37,158 bases of DNA from Rhodospirillales bacterium 69-11 (GTDB lineage: Bacteria; Pseudomonadota; Alphaproteobacteria; Acetobacterales; Acetobacteraceae): positions 83,519 to 120,676 of the forward strand of contig MKTV01000060.1 in NCBI GenBank assembly GCA_001898425.1, read 5' to 3'. Under the pieces are notes generated by a model. That model worked only from the letters and a program-made list of their open reading frames with translations. It was not told the origin of the DNA and did no database searches. This document shows, one piece after another, positions 7,344-15,469 of this stretch. The position numbers and the translations under genes were made by a program. Each line of letters begins with the position of its first letter. Positions within the stretch are counted from its first letter, which is position 1.

Positions 7344-9216
7344 CGGAGGTCTCCATCAGGCGGTCGCGCAGCAGCAGCGCGGCTCGTTTCAGGGCGTCCG
7401 CGCCTTCCTCCAGCCGGGTGCCGAGCGCGGTGCAGAGATGGAGCTGGCGGAAGTCCGCCGCGTCCCGGACGGCGGTGGCGGCGAGCGCGCGTTCGGCGTC
7501 GTCGGCGGCGTGTTCCAGCGCGAGCACCCGGTCTATCGCGACCAGCGCGTCGTCCTGGTCCTCGGGCGCGGGTTCGCCGGCGCCCAGCAGCGCCTTGACC
7601 CATTCCTGGGCGGCTTCGACGAGCAGGGCGGCGAGGGACTGGAGCCTGTCGAGGACCGGGGCCGGCAGGCGAGCGGGGAACTGGGCGAGCAGGAACACCG
7701 CCTCTTCCAGCTCGTCCGCCGCGTCGTCGGCGGCGTGCATCAGCGGCAGGAACGCGGCGTGGTCGGGGCGCCGCCGCACCGCGGCCCGCACGTCGCTCAC
7801 CAGCCGGTCGGCATCGCGCTCGAACGCCGCGGCGCGGGCCTGCTGGCGTCCGAGCTCCGGCTCGCCGATCGCGAGCGCACCGTCGCGGGCGAGGCTCGCC
7901 AGTTCGAAGACGAGGCCCGCATGGTCGGCGGCGATCCCGATCAGCCGGCTCTGCTCGTTGCTGAAATGCCGCGCGAGTTCGGCGCGGATCCGGTCGCGCA
8001 GCAGCGGGACGGAGCGCCGCTCGCGCAGGCAGTCGGTCGCGCCGGTCAGCACGAAGCGCAGGAAGGCCTCGGTCTCCGGCACGCCCAGCACGTCGGAGAG
8101 CCGGTCGCCGAAATGCATGGCGGAGCCTGCGGCGGACTCGATCGTCTCGTTCACCAGCTTCGCCCCGCCCAGGGCGAGGAAGCCGCGATGCCCGATCTCC
8201 TGCTCCGCGGCCCAGCGCAGCAGGGCGAGCCGGGGCACGCGGGGGAGGAAGGAGCGGAGCTGGCGGCGGGCGCGGTTCCAGTCGATCAGGAAGACGAGGC
8301 GCGACCCGAGGGTGCCGAGGAAGGATCGGCAGGCGGCCTCGTCGGGGGCGGCGAGCCGGCCGGTCGCCATGTGGAAGGGCGTGCCGCCGAGCTGGCCGGA
8401 CTGGGAGAGGGTCCAGGTGACGGGATGGGCGGAGAGCACGTCCTGGAAGAAGCGCAGCCGTTCGGGATGCACATCCGTGTAGGTCACGGTGACGGCCAGT
8501 GCCTCGACATGGACCACGAGGACGTGGGCGTCGGTGGTGCCGATGTCGTTCTGGATCACCAGCCGCTCCCCCTGGCGGGTGGCCGTGGTCGCCAGACCGG
8601 GATGGTCGAACTTGAGCGGCGCGGTGCGGTTGAGCCCGGCCATGAAGGCGGCGACGCGCGGCCGGTCCTCGGGCGCGAGGCCGTAGGCAGCGGCCCCGTC
8701 GATCCGTTCCTCGGCCAGCGCCGCCTGCTGGGCGTTGAGCGCGCGGTGCAGGTCCATCACCAGCCGGTGGAGGCTGTCGGCATCGGGCCGTGCCTGGGTG
8801 ATGGCGGCGAGGGTGGCGGGATCGAGCGCCTCGTCCTCGCCGGCCGGCAGCGCCGCGAGCAGGGCGTCGAGCCGGGGCTGGATGGCGGGATCGGCCGCGA
8901 TGACCGGCGCGGCCATCGTGCGGAGATCGGCCGCGACCCGGCGCAGGAGGGCGGCGAGGCCGGGTATGCGGTAGCCGCCCGCGTCGCGGCGTGTCGCGGC
9001 GGGCAGATCGTCGAGCGCCTGGTCCTGGATACCGCAGGCCAGCCGCTCCCGCCGGAGAATGGCGGGCGGCTGCCCTGGCTGGTCGGCATGGGCGGCGGCC
9101 ATCTGCAGCAGGGTGAACACGTATTTGACGCGGTCATTGGCGGCGAGCGCGGCGTTCACCGCGGCGGGCTGCCGCAGCCCGGCTTCACCGATCGCGGCGA
9201 GGACGTCGGATTTCAT
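7336..9216 (-). CDS. Uncharacterised large protein with PhoU/DUF47-like C-terminal helical region
   Basis: The product is 626 residues from ATG 9216, which has GGAG about 9 nt upstream; a TTG at 9285 would add 23 residues and is less likely. Residues 1-400 match nothing I can name; NDRVKYVFTLLQMAAAHAD near 30 looks conserved. Residues about 400-626 are helical with repeated acidic motifs (AFERDADRLVSDVR, HAADDAADELEEAVFLL, EHAADDAERAL, EEGADALKRAA), the pattern of PhoU/DUF47 proteins, where such residues bind metal or contact phosphate-transport partners. No signal peptide or clear membrane segment is seen. The stop overlaps the start of the PPDK-like gene, so the two are made together and probably act together. 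The PhoU resemblance is moderate; a function in phosphotransfer or phosphate sensing is inference. Confidence 0.7.
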   Translation of the reverse strand: MKSDVLAAIGEAGLRQPAAVNAALAANDRVKYVFTLLQMAAAHADQPGQPPAILRRERLACGIQDQALDDLPAATRRDAGGYRIPGLAALLRRVAADLRTMAAPVIAADPAIQPRLDALLAALPAGEDEALDPATLAAITQARPDADSLHRLVMDLHRALNAQQAALAEERIDGAAAYGLAPEDRPRVAAFMAGLNRTAPLKFDHPGLATTATRQGERLVIQNDIGTTDAHVLVVHVEALAVTVTYTDVHPERLRFFQDVLSAHPVTWTLSQSGQLGGTPFHMATGRLAAPDEAACRSFLGTLGSRLVFLIDWNRARRQLRSFLPRVPRLALLRWAAEQEIGHRGFLALGGAKLVNETIESAAGSAMHFGDRLSDVLGVPETEAFLRFVLTGATDCLRERRSVPLLRDRIRAELARHFSNEQSRLIGIAADHAGLVFELASLARDGALAIGEPELGRQQARAAAFERDADRLVSDVRAAVRRRPDHAAFLPLMHAADDAADELEEAVFLLAQFPARLPAPVLDRLQSLAALLVEAAQEWVKALLGAGEPAPEDQDDALVAIDRVLALEHAADDAERALAATAVRDAADFRQLHLCTALGTRLEEGADALKRAALLLRDRLMETSGG

Positions 9217-9311
9217 GGTCGGCTCCGTCTCCGAACGGGCCGGATCGAAGCCGCGGGCGGCGGAGCCCGCCTTGACGTGGGTCAACGGCGGCGGGCTGCC
9301 ATGGAAACGTC

Positions 9312-9503
9312 ATGCATTGCGGCGGGCGGGTGGAACCAGTGCGCGCGCCCGGCCCGCTTGGGGCCCACGGTCTGGCCGCCGGCTTCCGCCAGGGGCGGCG
9401 AATCGTGCCGCAGATTGCCTCCGTGCTGGCGGCGCTCGCCCGCATGGGACATCTCGCCACCACCGATGGCGGACAAACCTTCCGGCTGCGCCGAGCGGCC
9501 TGA
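9312..9503 (+). pseudogene. Possible gene remnant with winged-helix-like tail
   Basis: In the 331-bp gap between hicB and the PhoU-like gene, the plus strand encodes a 63-residue frame. Its last ~40 residues look protein-like: GFRQGRRIVPQIASVLAALA followed by RMGHLATTDGGQTFRLRRAA. This resembles the winged-helix tail found at the end of larger DNA-acting enzymes. The N-terminal part is low complexity and no ribosome binding site is seen. It may be the tail of a lost gene or a chance frame. Otherwise this gap shows nothing recognisable. Confidence 0.25.
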
Positions 9504-9547
9504 CGGCCGGCCGGCACGGGGCGTGGGGCTGCGAGGACTCGCCCCGC

Positions 9548-9952
9548 CTACCGCGACGGGGGACCCGCTTCCAACGTGCGATGCGCGATGTAGCCCGACC
9601 GCGTTTCGCCGGCCGCACGGGCCAGCGCATCGAGGCGGCGCAGCACCCGGCGTGGGAGCGTGATGTTCACCCGCTCGATCGTGTCGTCCAGCAGCGCCGG
9701 ATCGACGGTGATGACCCCGAACGTCCAGCCGGAATAGGCGGGATCGTGGCGGAGCGCGTCCAGGCTGGAGGGCGGCGGCACCGCTTCGCCCGCATCGAGA
9801 GCGGCGTCGATCCAGGCGGAGGCCGCCTCCTCCGCGGCGGTTAACGCCTCGTCCAGCGTGTCCCCCGCCGAGAAGCAGCCGGGCAGATCGGGCACGACCA
9901 CACCGAAGGCGGTCGTGTCGGTCCCTGGCTCGATGACGATCGGGTAGCGCAT
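9548..9952 (-). CDS. hicB: HicB-family antitoxin
   Basis: The 134-residue product begins with the HicB fold (MRYPIVIEPGTDTTAFGVVV, then PDLPGCFSAGDTLDEALTAA and EEAASAWIDAALDAGEAVPP) and ends with a ribbon-helix-helix DNA-binding domain (ERVNITLPRRVLRRLDALAR). HicB binds and neutralises the HicA RNase and represses the pair's promoter. The start is ATG 9952, 10 bp after the hicA stop, giving the usual toxin-first order. The partly degenerate RNase-H-like fold is normal for HicB antitoxins. Identification is firm from the N-terminal motif plus the adjacent hicA. Confidence 0.92.
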   Translation of the reverse strand: MRYPIVIEPGTDTTAFGVVVPDLPGCFSAGDTLDEALTAAEEAASAWIDAALDAGEAVPPPSSLDALRHDPAYSGWTFGVITVDPALLDDTIERVNITLPRRVLRRLDALARAAGETRSGYIAHRTLEAGPPSR

Positions 9953-9962
9953 GCCCTGTTTC

Positions 9963-10142
9963 CTACAGTCCAGCCTGCTTGCGGATGGCGGCGACGAGGC
10001 CCACCCCGAGGTCTTTCTTCGGGTGCGGGACCACCACCCGTCCGGCACGCGTGGGGTGCTTGAAGACGTGGTGCGATCCGCGAATCCGGTCCAGCACCCA
10101 CCCGGCTGCCTGCAGTTCACGGATGAGCGCTGCGCTCTTCAT
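9963..10142 (-). CDS. hicA: HicA-family mRNA interferase toxin
   Basis: The 59-residue product is a complete HicA: a double-stranded-RNA-binding-like fold with RELQAAGWVLDRIRGSHHVF, in which the histidine of GSHHVF is the catalytic residue, then VVVPHPKKDLGVGLVAAIRKQAGL-type strand and helix (shown here only as family pattern: PHPKKDLG then IRKQAGL). HicA cleaves mRNA independently of ribosomes and arrests growth when HicB is lost. ATG 10142 is chosen over TTG 10145. No Shine-Dalgarno sequence precedes it, and a promoter ending at 10151 would start transcription within a few bases of the ATG. Confidence 0.92.
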   Translation of the reverse strand: MKSAALIRELQAAGWVLDRIRGSHHVFKHPTRAGRVVVPHPKKDLGVGLVAAIRKQAGL

Positions 10143-10150
10143 CAATGCGC

Positions 10151-10178
10151 ATCATACACACCGCCATCTCCCGCGCAA
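10151..10178 (-). promoter_or_regulatory. Sigma-70-type promoter of hicAB, probably leaderless
   Basis: On the minus strand TTGCGC (10173-10178) is separated by 16 bp from TATGAT (10151-10156). Transcription would begin near 10144-10145, next to the hicA ATG at 10142, giving a leaderless or nearly leaderless mRNA. This fits the missing ribosome binding site. The HicB repressor would be expected to bind here. Confidence 0.5.
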
Positions 10179-10304
10179 GCGGAGGCAGTCATCCAGGGCG
10201 GCACGCCGCGGCTGACCGCGGCGAATGGATGACACCGGGGGCCGGACTCTCTATCTGTCCCCCAACGTGGCCCACCCCGGCCCGACCTCCAACGCAGCCA
10301 GGTC

Positions 10305-12110
<1,806 letters not shown>

Positions 12111-12163
12111 AATCGGGGTTTTCCGGGGGCGCGGGGTCTGCTATGTCCGCCGCCTCCGGCGCT

Positions 12164-12253
12164 GGAGAGATGGCCGAGCGGCTTAAGGCGCACGCTTGGA
12201 AAGCGTGTGTACGTGCAAGCGTACCGTGGGTTCGAATCCCACTCTCTCCGCCA
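12164..12253 (+). tRNA. tRNA-Ser (anticodon GGA)
   Basis: The acceptor stem GGAGAGA (12164-12170) pairs with TCTCTCC (12243-12249). The discriminator is G 12250 and the CCA end is encoded (12251-12253). The D-arm begins TGGCCGAGCGG. The anticodon stem CACGC/GCGTG encloses loop TTGGAAA with anticodon GGA at 12198-12200, which reads UCC and UCU. A long variable arm with a GTACG/CGTAC stem marks it as class II, and the T-arm is GTGGGTTCGAATCCCAC. Confidence 0.97.
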
Positions 12254-12361
12254 GAAATCCAGACTCCCCTCGATGGTTCGCCTCTCGCTCTGGCACGGGC
12301 CCGCTCTGGCATGTCTCTGGCGAAGACCAGGCCGGGCAGCCCGCTGATCGACCCGGAGGGC

Positions 12362-12390
12362 TGGGCACAACCCGCGACGATCCATACAAT
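12362..12390 (+). promoter_or_regulatory. Candidate promoter for the DUF6481 gene, leaderless
   Basis: TACAAT (12385-12390) is a good -10 box only 6 bp before the ATG at 12397, with TGGGCA (12362-12367, 4 of 6 matches to the -35 consensus) 17 bp upstream. No ribosome binding site precedes the ATG, so a leaderless mRNA is likely. The rest of the gap after the tRNA shows nothing else. Confidence 0.35.
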
Positions 12391-12396
12391 ACCACC

Positions 12397-12828
12397 ATGC
12401 GAAGTCACAAAGATCATTTCGGAAAGCGGCTAAACACGTCCGCGGATGCCAAGAAGACCATGCTGGCGAAGTTCGCCGCCAGGCCGCCGGCAGATGATCC
12501 GGCAGTCCTCGAACAGCAGGCTGCCCGGAAGGCCATTGCAGCCGCGCGTGAGGCTCGGGCGGCTGACCGCAAGGCCGCGCGCGAGGCCGAGGCAGCCAGG
12601 CTCGCCACAGAACGAGCGAACGAAGCAGCCGCGCAGGAAGCCCGCAAAGCTGAAGCGGCTGCCCGCGAAGCAGAAGAAGCCGCTCGCGCCTCGGCGGCCG
12701 CAGCCGAACGCGAAGCGCATGCGGCAGCGATCGGTGCCGAGAAGAAGGCGCGCGCTCTTGCCTTGGCGGCAGATCAGAAGGCGGCGCGCGATGCCCGCTA
12801 CGCGGCCCGACAGGCGCGGCGGCGCTAG
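12397..12828 (+). CDS. DUF6481-family alanine-rich helical protein
   Basis: The 143-residue product starts MRSHKDHFGKRLNTSADAKK and has the DUF6481 pattern: a short N-terminal motif (TMLAKFAARPPADDPAVLEQ, then QAARKAIAAAREARAADRKA), a long Ala/Glu/Arg/Lys-rich helix, and a conserved end DQKAARDARYAARQARRR. The family is common in alphaproteobacteria and has no known function. The composition predicts one long soluble charged helix or coiled coil. It has no signal peptide. ATG 12397 is the only start giving the family N-terminus; upstream the same frame runs through the tRNA. The gene is monocistronic. Confidence 0.8.
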   Translation: MRSHKDHFGKRLNTSADAKKTMLAKFAARPPADDPAVLEQQAARKAIAAAREARAADRKAAREAEAARLATERANEAAAQEARKAEAAAREAEEAARASAAAAEREAHAAAIGAEKKARALALAADQKAARDARYAARQARRR

Positions 12829-12889
12829 GAGAACAGGCGGGAATTGGCATCTGCCCGCCGGGCGTGCTCCGCGGCGCCCGTCGCCCCCC

Positions 12890-12964
12890 GTCCGGGTGCT
12901 GTGTCCGGGTGACGTGTCCGGGTGCCGTGTCCGCTCCCCGGACACGAACGTCCGCAACACGGAC
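12890..12964 (+). promoter_or_regulatory. Phased GTCCG array, candidate enhancer (UAS) for the NtrC-class regulator
   Basis: GTCCG starts at 12890, 12903, 12916 and 12929, an exact 13-bp period, the first three as (G)TCCGGGTG half-sites. Two full palindromes GTCCG-N5-CGGAC follow, at 12929-12943 (extended to GTGTCCG/CGGACAC, 12927-12945) and 12950-12964. Their centres are 21 bp apart, two helical turns. The array ends 42 bp before the -24 element of a sigma-54 promoter, the usual place for activator binding. That the regulator encoded at 15466-16809 binds here is inference. Confidence 0.6.
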
Positions 12965-13006
12965 ATGCCCTGCAAAATTTGCAAGCAATTTCAACGATCC
13001 ACGTAC

Positions 13007-13020
13007 GGCACGCGGCTTGC
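13007..13020 (+). promoter_or_regulatory. Sigma-54 (-24/-12) promoter
   Basis: GGCACGCGGCTTGC matches the RpoN consensus (t)GGCACG-N4-TTGC with the obligatory GG and GC separated by exactly 10 bp. Transcription should begin near 13032, about 30 bp before the first gene of the operon. It precedes an operon that itself encodes an NtrC-class, GAFTGA-containing activator, which raises the likelihood. Confidence 0.72.
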
Positions 13021-13062
13021 CATGACTCCTCCCGGGCACCAACCGCCCAAGGAGGTATCATG

Positions 13063-13848
13063 ATGAGGCTTCGATCCGCTCTCCTCGCCGCCACGCTGCT
13101 CGCCGCAGCCGGAGGTGCTGCCTGGGCGCAGACGACCGCCGCCCCCGGCACCTATGACGTCCAGCAGCTGCCGGTCACGAACGGCCGCGTCGCCGCGTAC
13201 AGCCTCACCCCGCGCGGCGACGTCGACGGCGTCATCCTCGACGACGGCACGCAGGTGCTGCTGCCGCCGCATCTCGGCACCCAGCTAGTCTTCGCCGTGA
13301 AGCCGGGCGACGCGGTGACGGTGCATGGTCTGAAGGCGCGTGCGATCCCGGTGGTGCAGGCCATGCAGGTCACCGACGACGCCTCGGGCAAATCCGTCAC
13401 CGATGACGGACCACCCGCCGCCCCGCCCGGACCACCCGCCGCCCCGCCCGGACCGCTGGTCGCCCCGCCCGGGCCACCCGGTCCGCGCCAGGCCGGACCT
13501 GCGCTCCAGGCGCAGGGAGAGGTCAAGGCACCGCTCTACGGCCGTGGCGGCGAGATCAACGGTGTCCTGCTCGCGGACGGCACCCAGGTTCGCCTGCCTC
13601 CGCGCGAAGCCCAGCGTCTCGCAGCGGATCTCAGCCCCGGCCAGACCGTGGTGGTGCAGGGCACCGGGATCGACAACGCCCTTGGCCGCGTGATCGAGGC
13701 CCGGGCGATCGGCCCCTCGGCCGACAAGATGGCGCAGATCGCGCTGCCGCCGCCGCCGCCCCCGCCGCCGCCGCCGGGCGGTCCTCGCATGGGACCTCCG
13801 GGCGGTCCGCCGCCCCCGCCGCCCCCGCCGCAGCCGCCCGCCGAGTGA
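13063..13848 (+). CDS. Secreted proline-rich protein with duplicated beta-domain
   Basis: The 261-residue product (262 from ATG 13060) begins with a signal peptide (MRLRSALLAATLLAAAGGAA, cleavage after AWAQ). AAGGAGG at 13049-13055 sits 7 nt before ATG 13063. Two related domains of about 70 residues follow. The first has GDVDGVILDDGTQVLLPP and KPGDAVTVHG; the second has GEINGVLLADGTQVRLPP and SPGQTVVVQG. They are joined by a PPAAPPG repeat linker and followed by a polyproline tail. The domains look like small OB-type beta-barrels and are probably periplasmic. The gene leads an operon with a sensor kinase and its regulator and is preceded by a sigma-54 promoter. It could be the signal-binding partner or the target of that system; no enzyme motif is seen. 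Confidence 0.75.
   Translation: MRLRSALLAATLLAAAGGAAWAQTTAAPGTYDVQQLPVTNGRVAAYSLTPRGDVDGVILDDGTQVLLPPHLGTQLVFAVKPGDAVTVHGLKARAIPVVQAMQVTDDASGKSVTDDGPPAAPPGPPAAPPGPLVAPPGPPGPRQAGPALQAQGEVKAPLYGRGGEINGVLLADGTQVRLPPREAQRLAADLSPGQTVVVQGTGIDNALGRVIEARAIGPSADKMAQIALPPPPPPPPPPGGPRMGPPGGPPPPPPPPQPPAE
13411..13473 (+). repeat. 21-bp coding repeat (PPAAPPG), three copies
   Basis: Units at 13411-13431 and 13432-13452 are identical and the third (13453-13473) is diverged. Each encodes seven residues of the proline-rich linker between the two beta-domains. Copy number may vary by slippage. Confidence 0.7.
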
Positions 13849-13963
13849 CATGGCCGCCGCGCAGGACCGCCCGGTCTGGCGGTCCGGCCGGCGGCCGGCA
13901 GGCAGGGAGGTCCCGGCCTCCCTGCCGTCGATCGGCGATTGGGATACAAGGGGCGCACCCGTG

Positions 13964-15469
13964 ATGCACTCGCTCCACGCCCGCCTGCTCGTGCTCTGGC
14001 TTCTCTCGCTGCTGGCATGCGCCGTGGTGGGCGTGCTGCTCGTGCAGCTCTACCAGGTCTCCAACGTGGCGCGGGTCGGGCAGGCCGAAGCGGTCATCGC
14101 CCGCGCCTGCGACCTGGTGCGGGACCGCTACGCCTTCTACGTCGCCGGCTGGCACGGACCGGTCCCGCCCGGCGCCGACGCGCGCCTGCGGACCGACCTC
14201 ACCGCCGTGGTCTCCCTCGCGCTCGCACCGGTGCCGGAGGTCGAGGGCGGCATCTGGCAGCAAGACACCGGGTCGCTCGCCTACGCCTATCCGACCTATC
14301 CGGGCTCAGGCCCCAAGACCGACCTGCCGCAAGCCGAAGCGGCGCGGATCCAGGCGGTGAACGAGCGCGCCGTCGCCGACGAGCAGCACGTGTCGCAGAT
14401 GTTCCACAGCGCCTCCGAAGCGCTCCTGCTGGAAGCCTGTCCGCTGCGCGGTCCCATCCCTGGACTGAGCGCATGGACCATGACCCGGGTGCAGGCCGCG
14501 TTCGGTTACGGGCGGCTGAGCGCCGGTCTGGGCGCCCTCGCCATTCTCGTGGTGGGCAGCGCCGTCTGCCTGACGGCCCTGGTGGTCGACTGGTCACGCC
14601 GTGTCCGCAGCATCGAATCCGGACTGGCCGAGATCGGGCGGGAGATGCCCGCCCTGTCGCGCACCGGCTCGCGTGAGCTCGACCGGATCGTCGACGCGCT
14701 GAACGAGGCCGGGCGGCGCCTGGCTGAACAGCGGCGCCGCGCCGAACACCTCGCCGAACGGGTCGCCGCCTCCGAACGTCTCGCCGCGCTCGGACGCGTC
14801 GCCGGCGGCATCGCGCATGAGATCCGCAATCCGCTCGCCGCCATGCGCCTGCGCGCCGAGAACGCGCTCGCCTCCCCCGATATCGAACGGCCGCGCCGCG
14901 CGCTGGCCGACATCCTCGACCAGATCGTGCGCCTCAACCGGCTCGTCACCGAGTTGCTGGCGATGACCCAGCGGGGCACGCCACGACCGGTGCCCGTCGC
15001 GCTCGAGACCTTTCTCGACGCGCTGGTCGCGCGGCATGCCGATGCCGCCGCCGCCGAGGGCGTGACCCTGACGACGGACTGCGGGGTGGACACTGCCGTG
15101 ATCGATCCCGAGATGGTCGGGCGCATCCTCGACAACCTGCTGCAGAACGCGGTGCGCCACACCCAGGCCGGCGGACGCGTGTGGGTCCGGGTGACGGCGG
15201 GAGCAAGCGACGATCGCCTGCGGTTCATCGTCGCCGATACAGGCCCGGGCGTGCCGCCCGACCTGCAAGCCACCATGTTCGAGCCGTTCGTCACCGGCCG
15301 CGCCGACGGCACGGGCCTCGGCCTCGCGATCGCGCGCGAGCTGGCGATGGCGCATGGCGGCGATCTGCGCCTGATGGCGGAGGGGGACGAAACGCCCGGC
15401 CAAGGCGCGGCGTTCGTGCTGGATCTCTCCCAGGCTCCCGCCCAGGCCATCGGACCCGATCACGAATGA
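13964..15469 (+). CDS. Membrane sensor histidine kinase of the NtrB/AtoS type
   Basis: The 501-residue product has a first membrane segment at about 8-28 (LLVLWLLSLLACAVVGVLLV), a periplasmic sensor loop of about 155 residues with no recognised fold, a second membrane segment at about 187-210, and a HAMP-like linker. The dimerisation domain shows AALGRVAGGIAHEIRNPLAA with phospho-acceptor H285. The ATPase domain has the N box (DNLLQNAVRHT), G1 (DTGPGVPP) and G2 (GTGLGLAIARELAMAHGG). ATG 13964 is preferred because it places the first membrane segment at the N-terminus; GTG 13961 is an alternative. The stop overlaps the next start by 4 bp. It probably phosphorylates the regulator encoded next. 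The periplasmic signal is unknown. Confidence 0.9.
   Translation: MHSLHARLLVLWLLSLLACAVVGVLLVQLYQVSNVARVGQAEAVIARACDLVRDRYAFYVAGWHGPVPPGADARLRTDLTAVVSLALAPVPEVEGGIWQQDTGSLAYAYPTYPGSGPKTDLPQAEAARIQAVNERAVADEQHVSQMFHSASEALLLEACPLRGPIPGLSAWTMTRVQAAFGYGRLSAGLGALAILVVGSAVCLTALVVDWSRRVRSIESGLAEIGREMPALSRTGSRELDRIVDALNEAGRRLAEQRRRAEHLAERVAASERLAALGRVAGGIAHEIRNPLAAMRLRAENALASPDIERPRRALADILDQIVRLNRLVTELLAMTQRGTPRPVPVALETFLDALVARHADAAAAEGVTLTTDCGVDTAVIDPEMVGRILDNLLQNAVRHTQAGGRVWVRVTAGASDDRLRFIVADTGPGVPPDLQATMFEPFVTGRADGTGLGLAIARELAMAHGGDLRLMAEGDETPGQGAAFVLDLSQAPAQAIGPDHE

Noticed and set aside
6556-9663. 1035-residue open frame on the plus strand
   Set aside because: It is the antisense shadow of the dikinase-like and PhoU-like genes. 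It shows no domain motif and its codon pattern is that of the opposite strand.
12291-12304. Sigma-54-like TGGCACG before the DUF6481 gene
   Set aside because: The GG and GC elements are not 10 bp apart and the TTGC element is missing.
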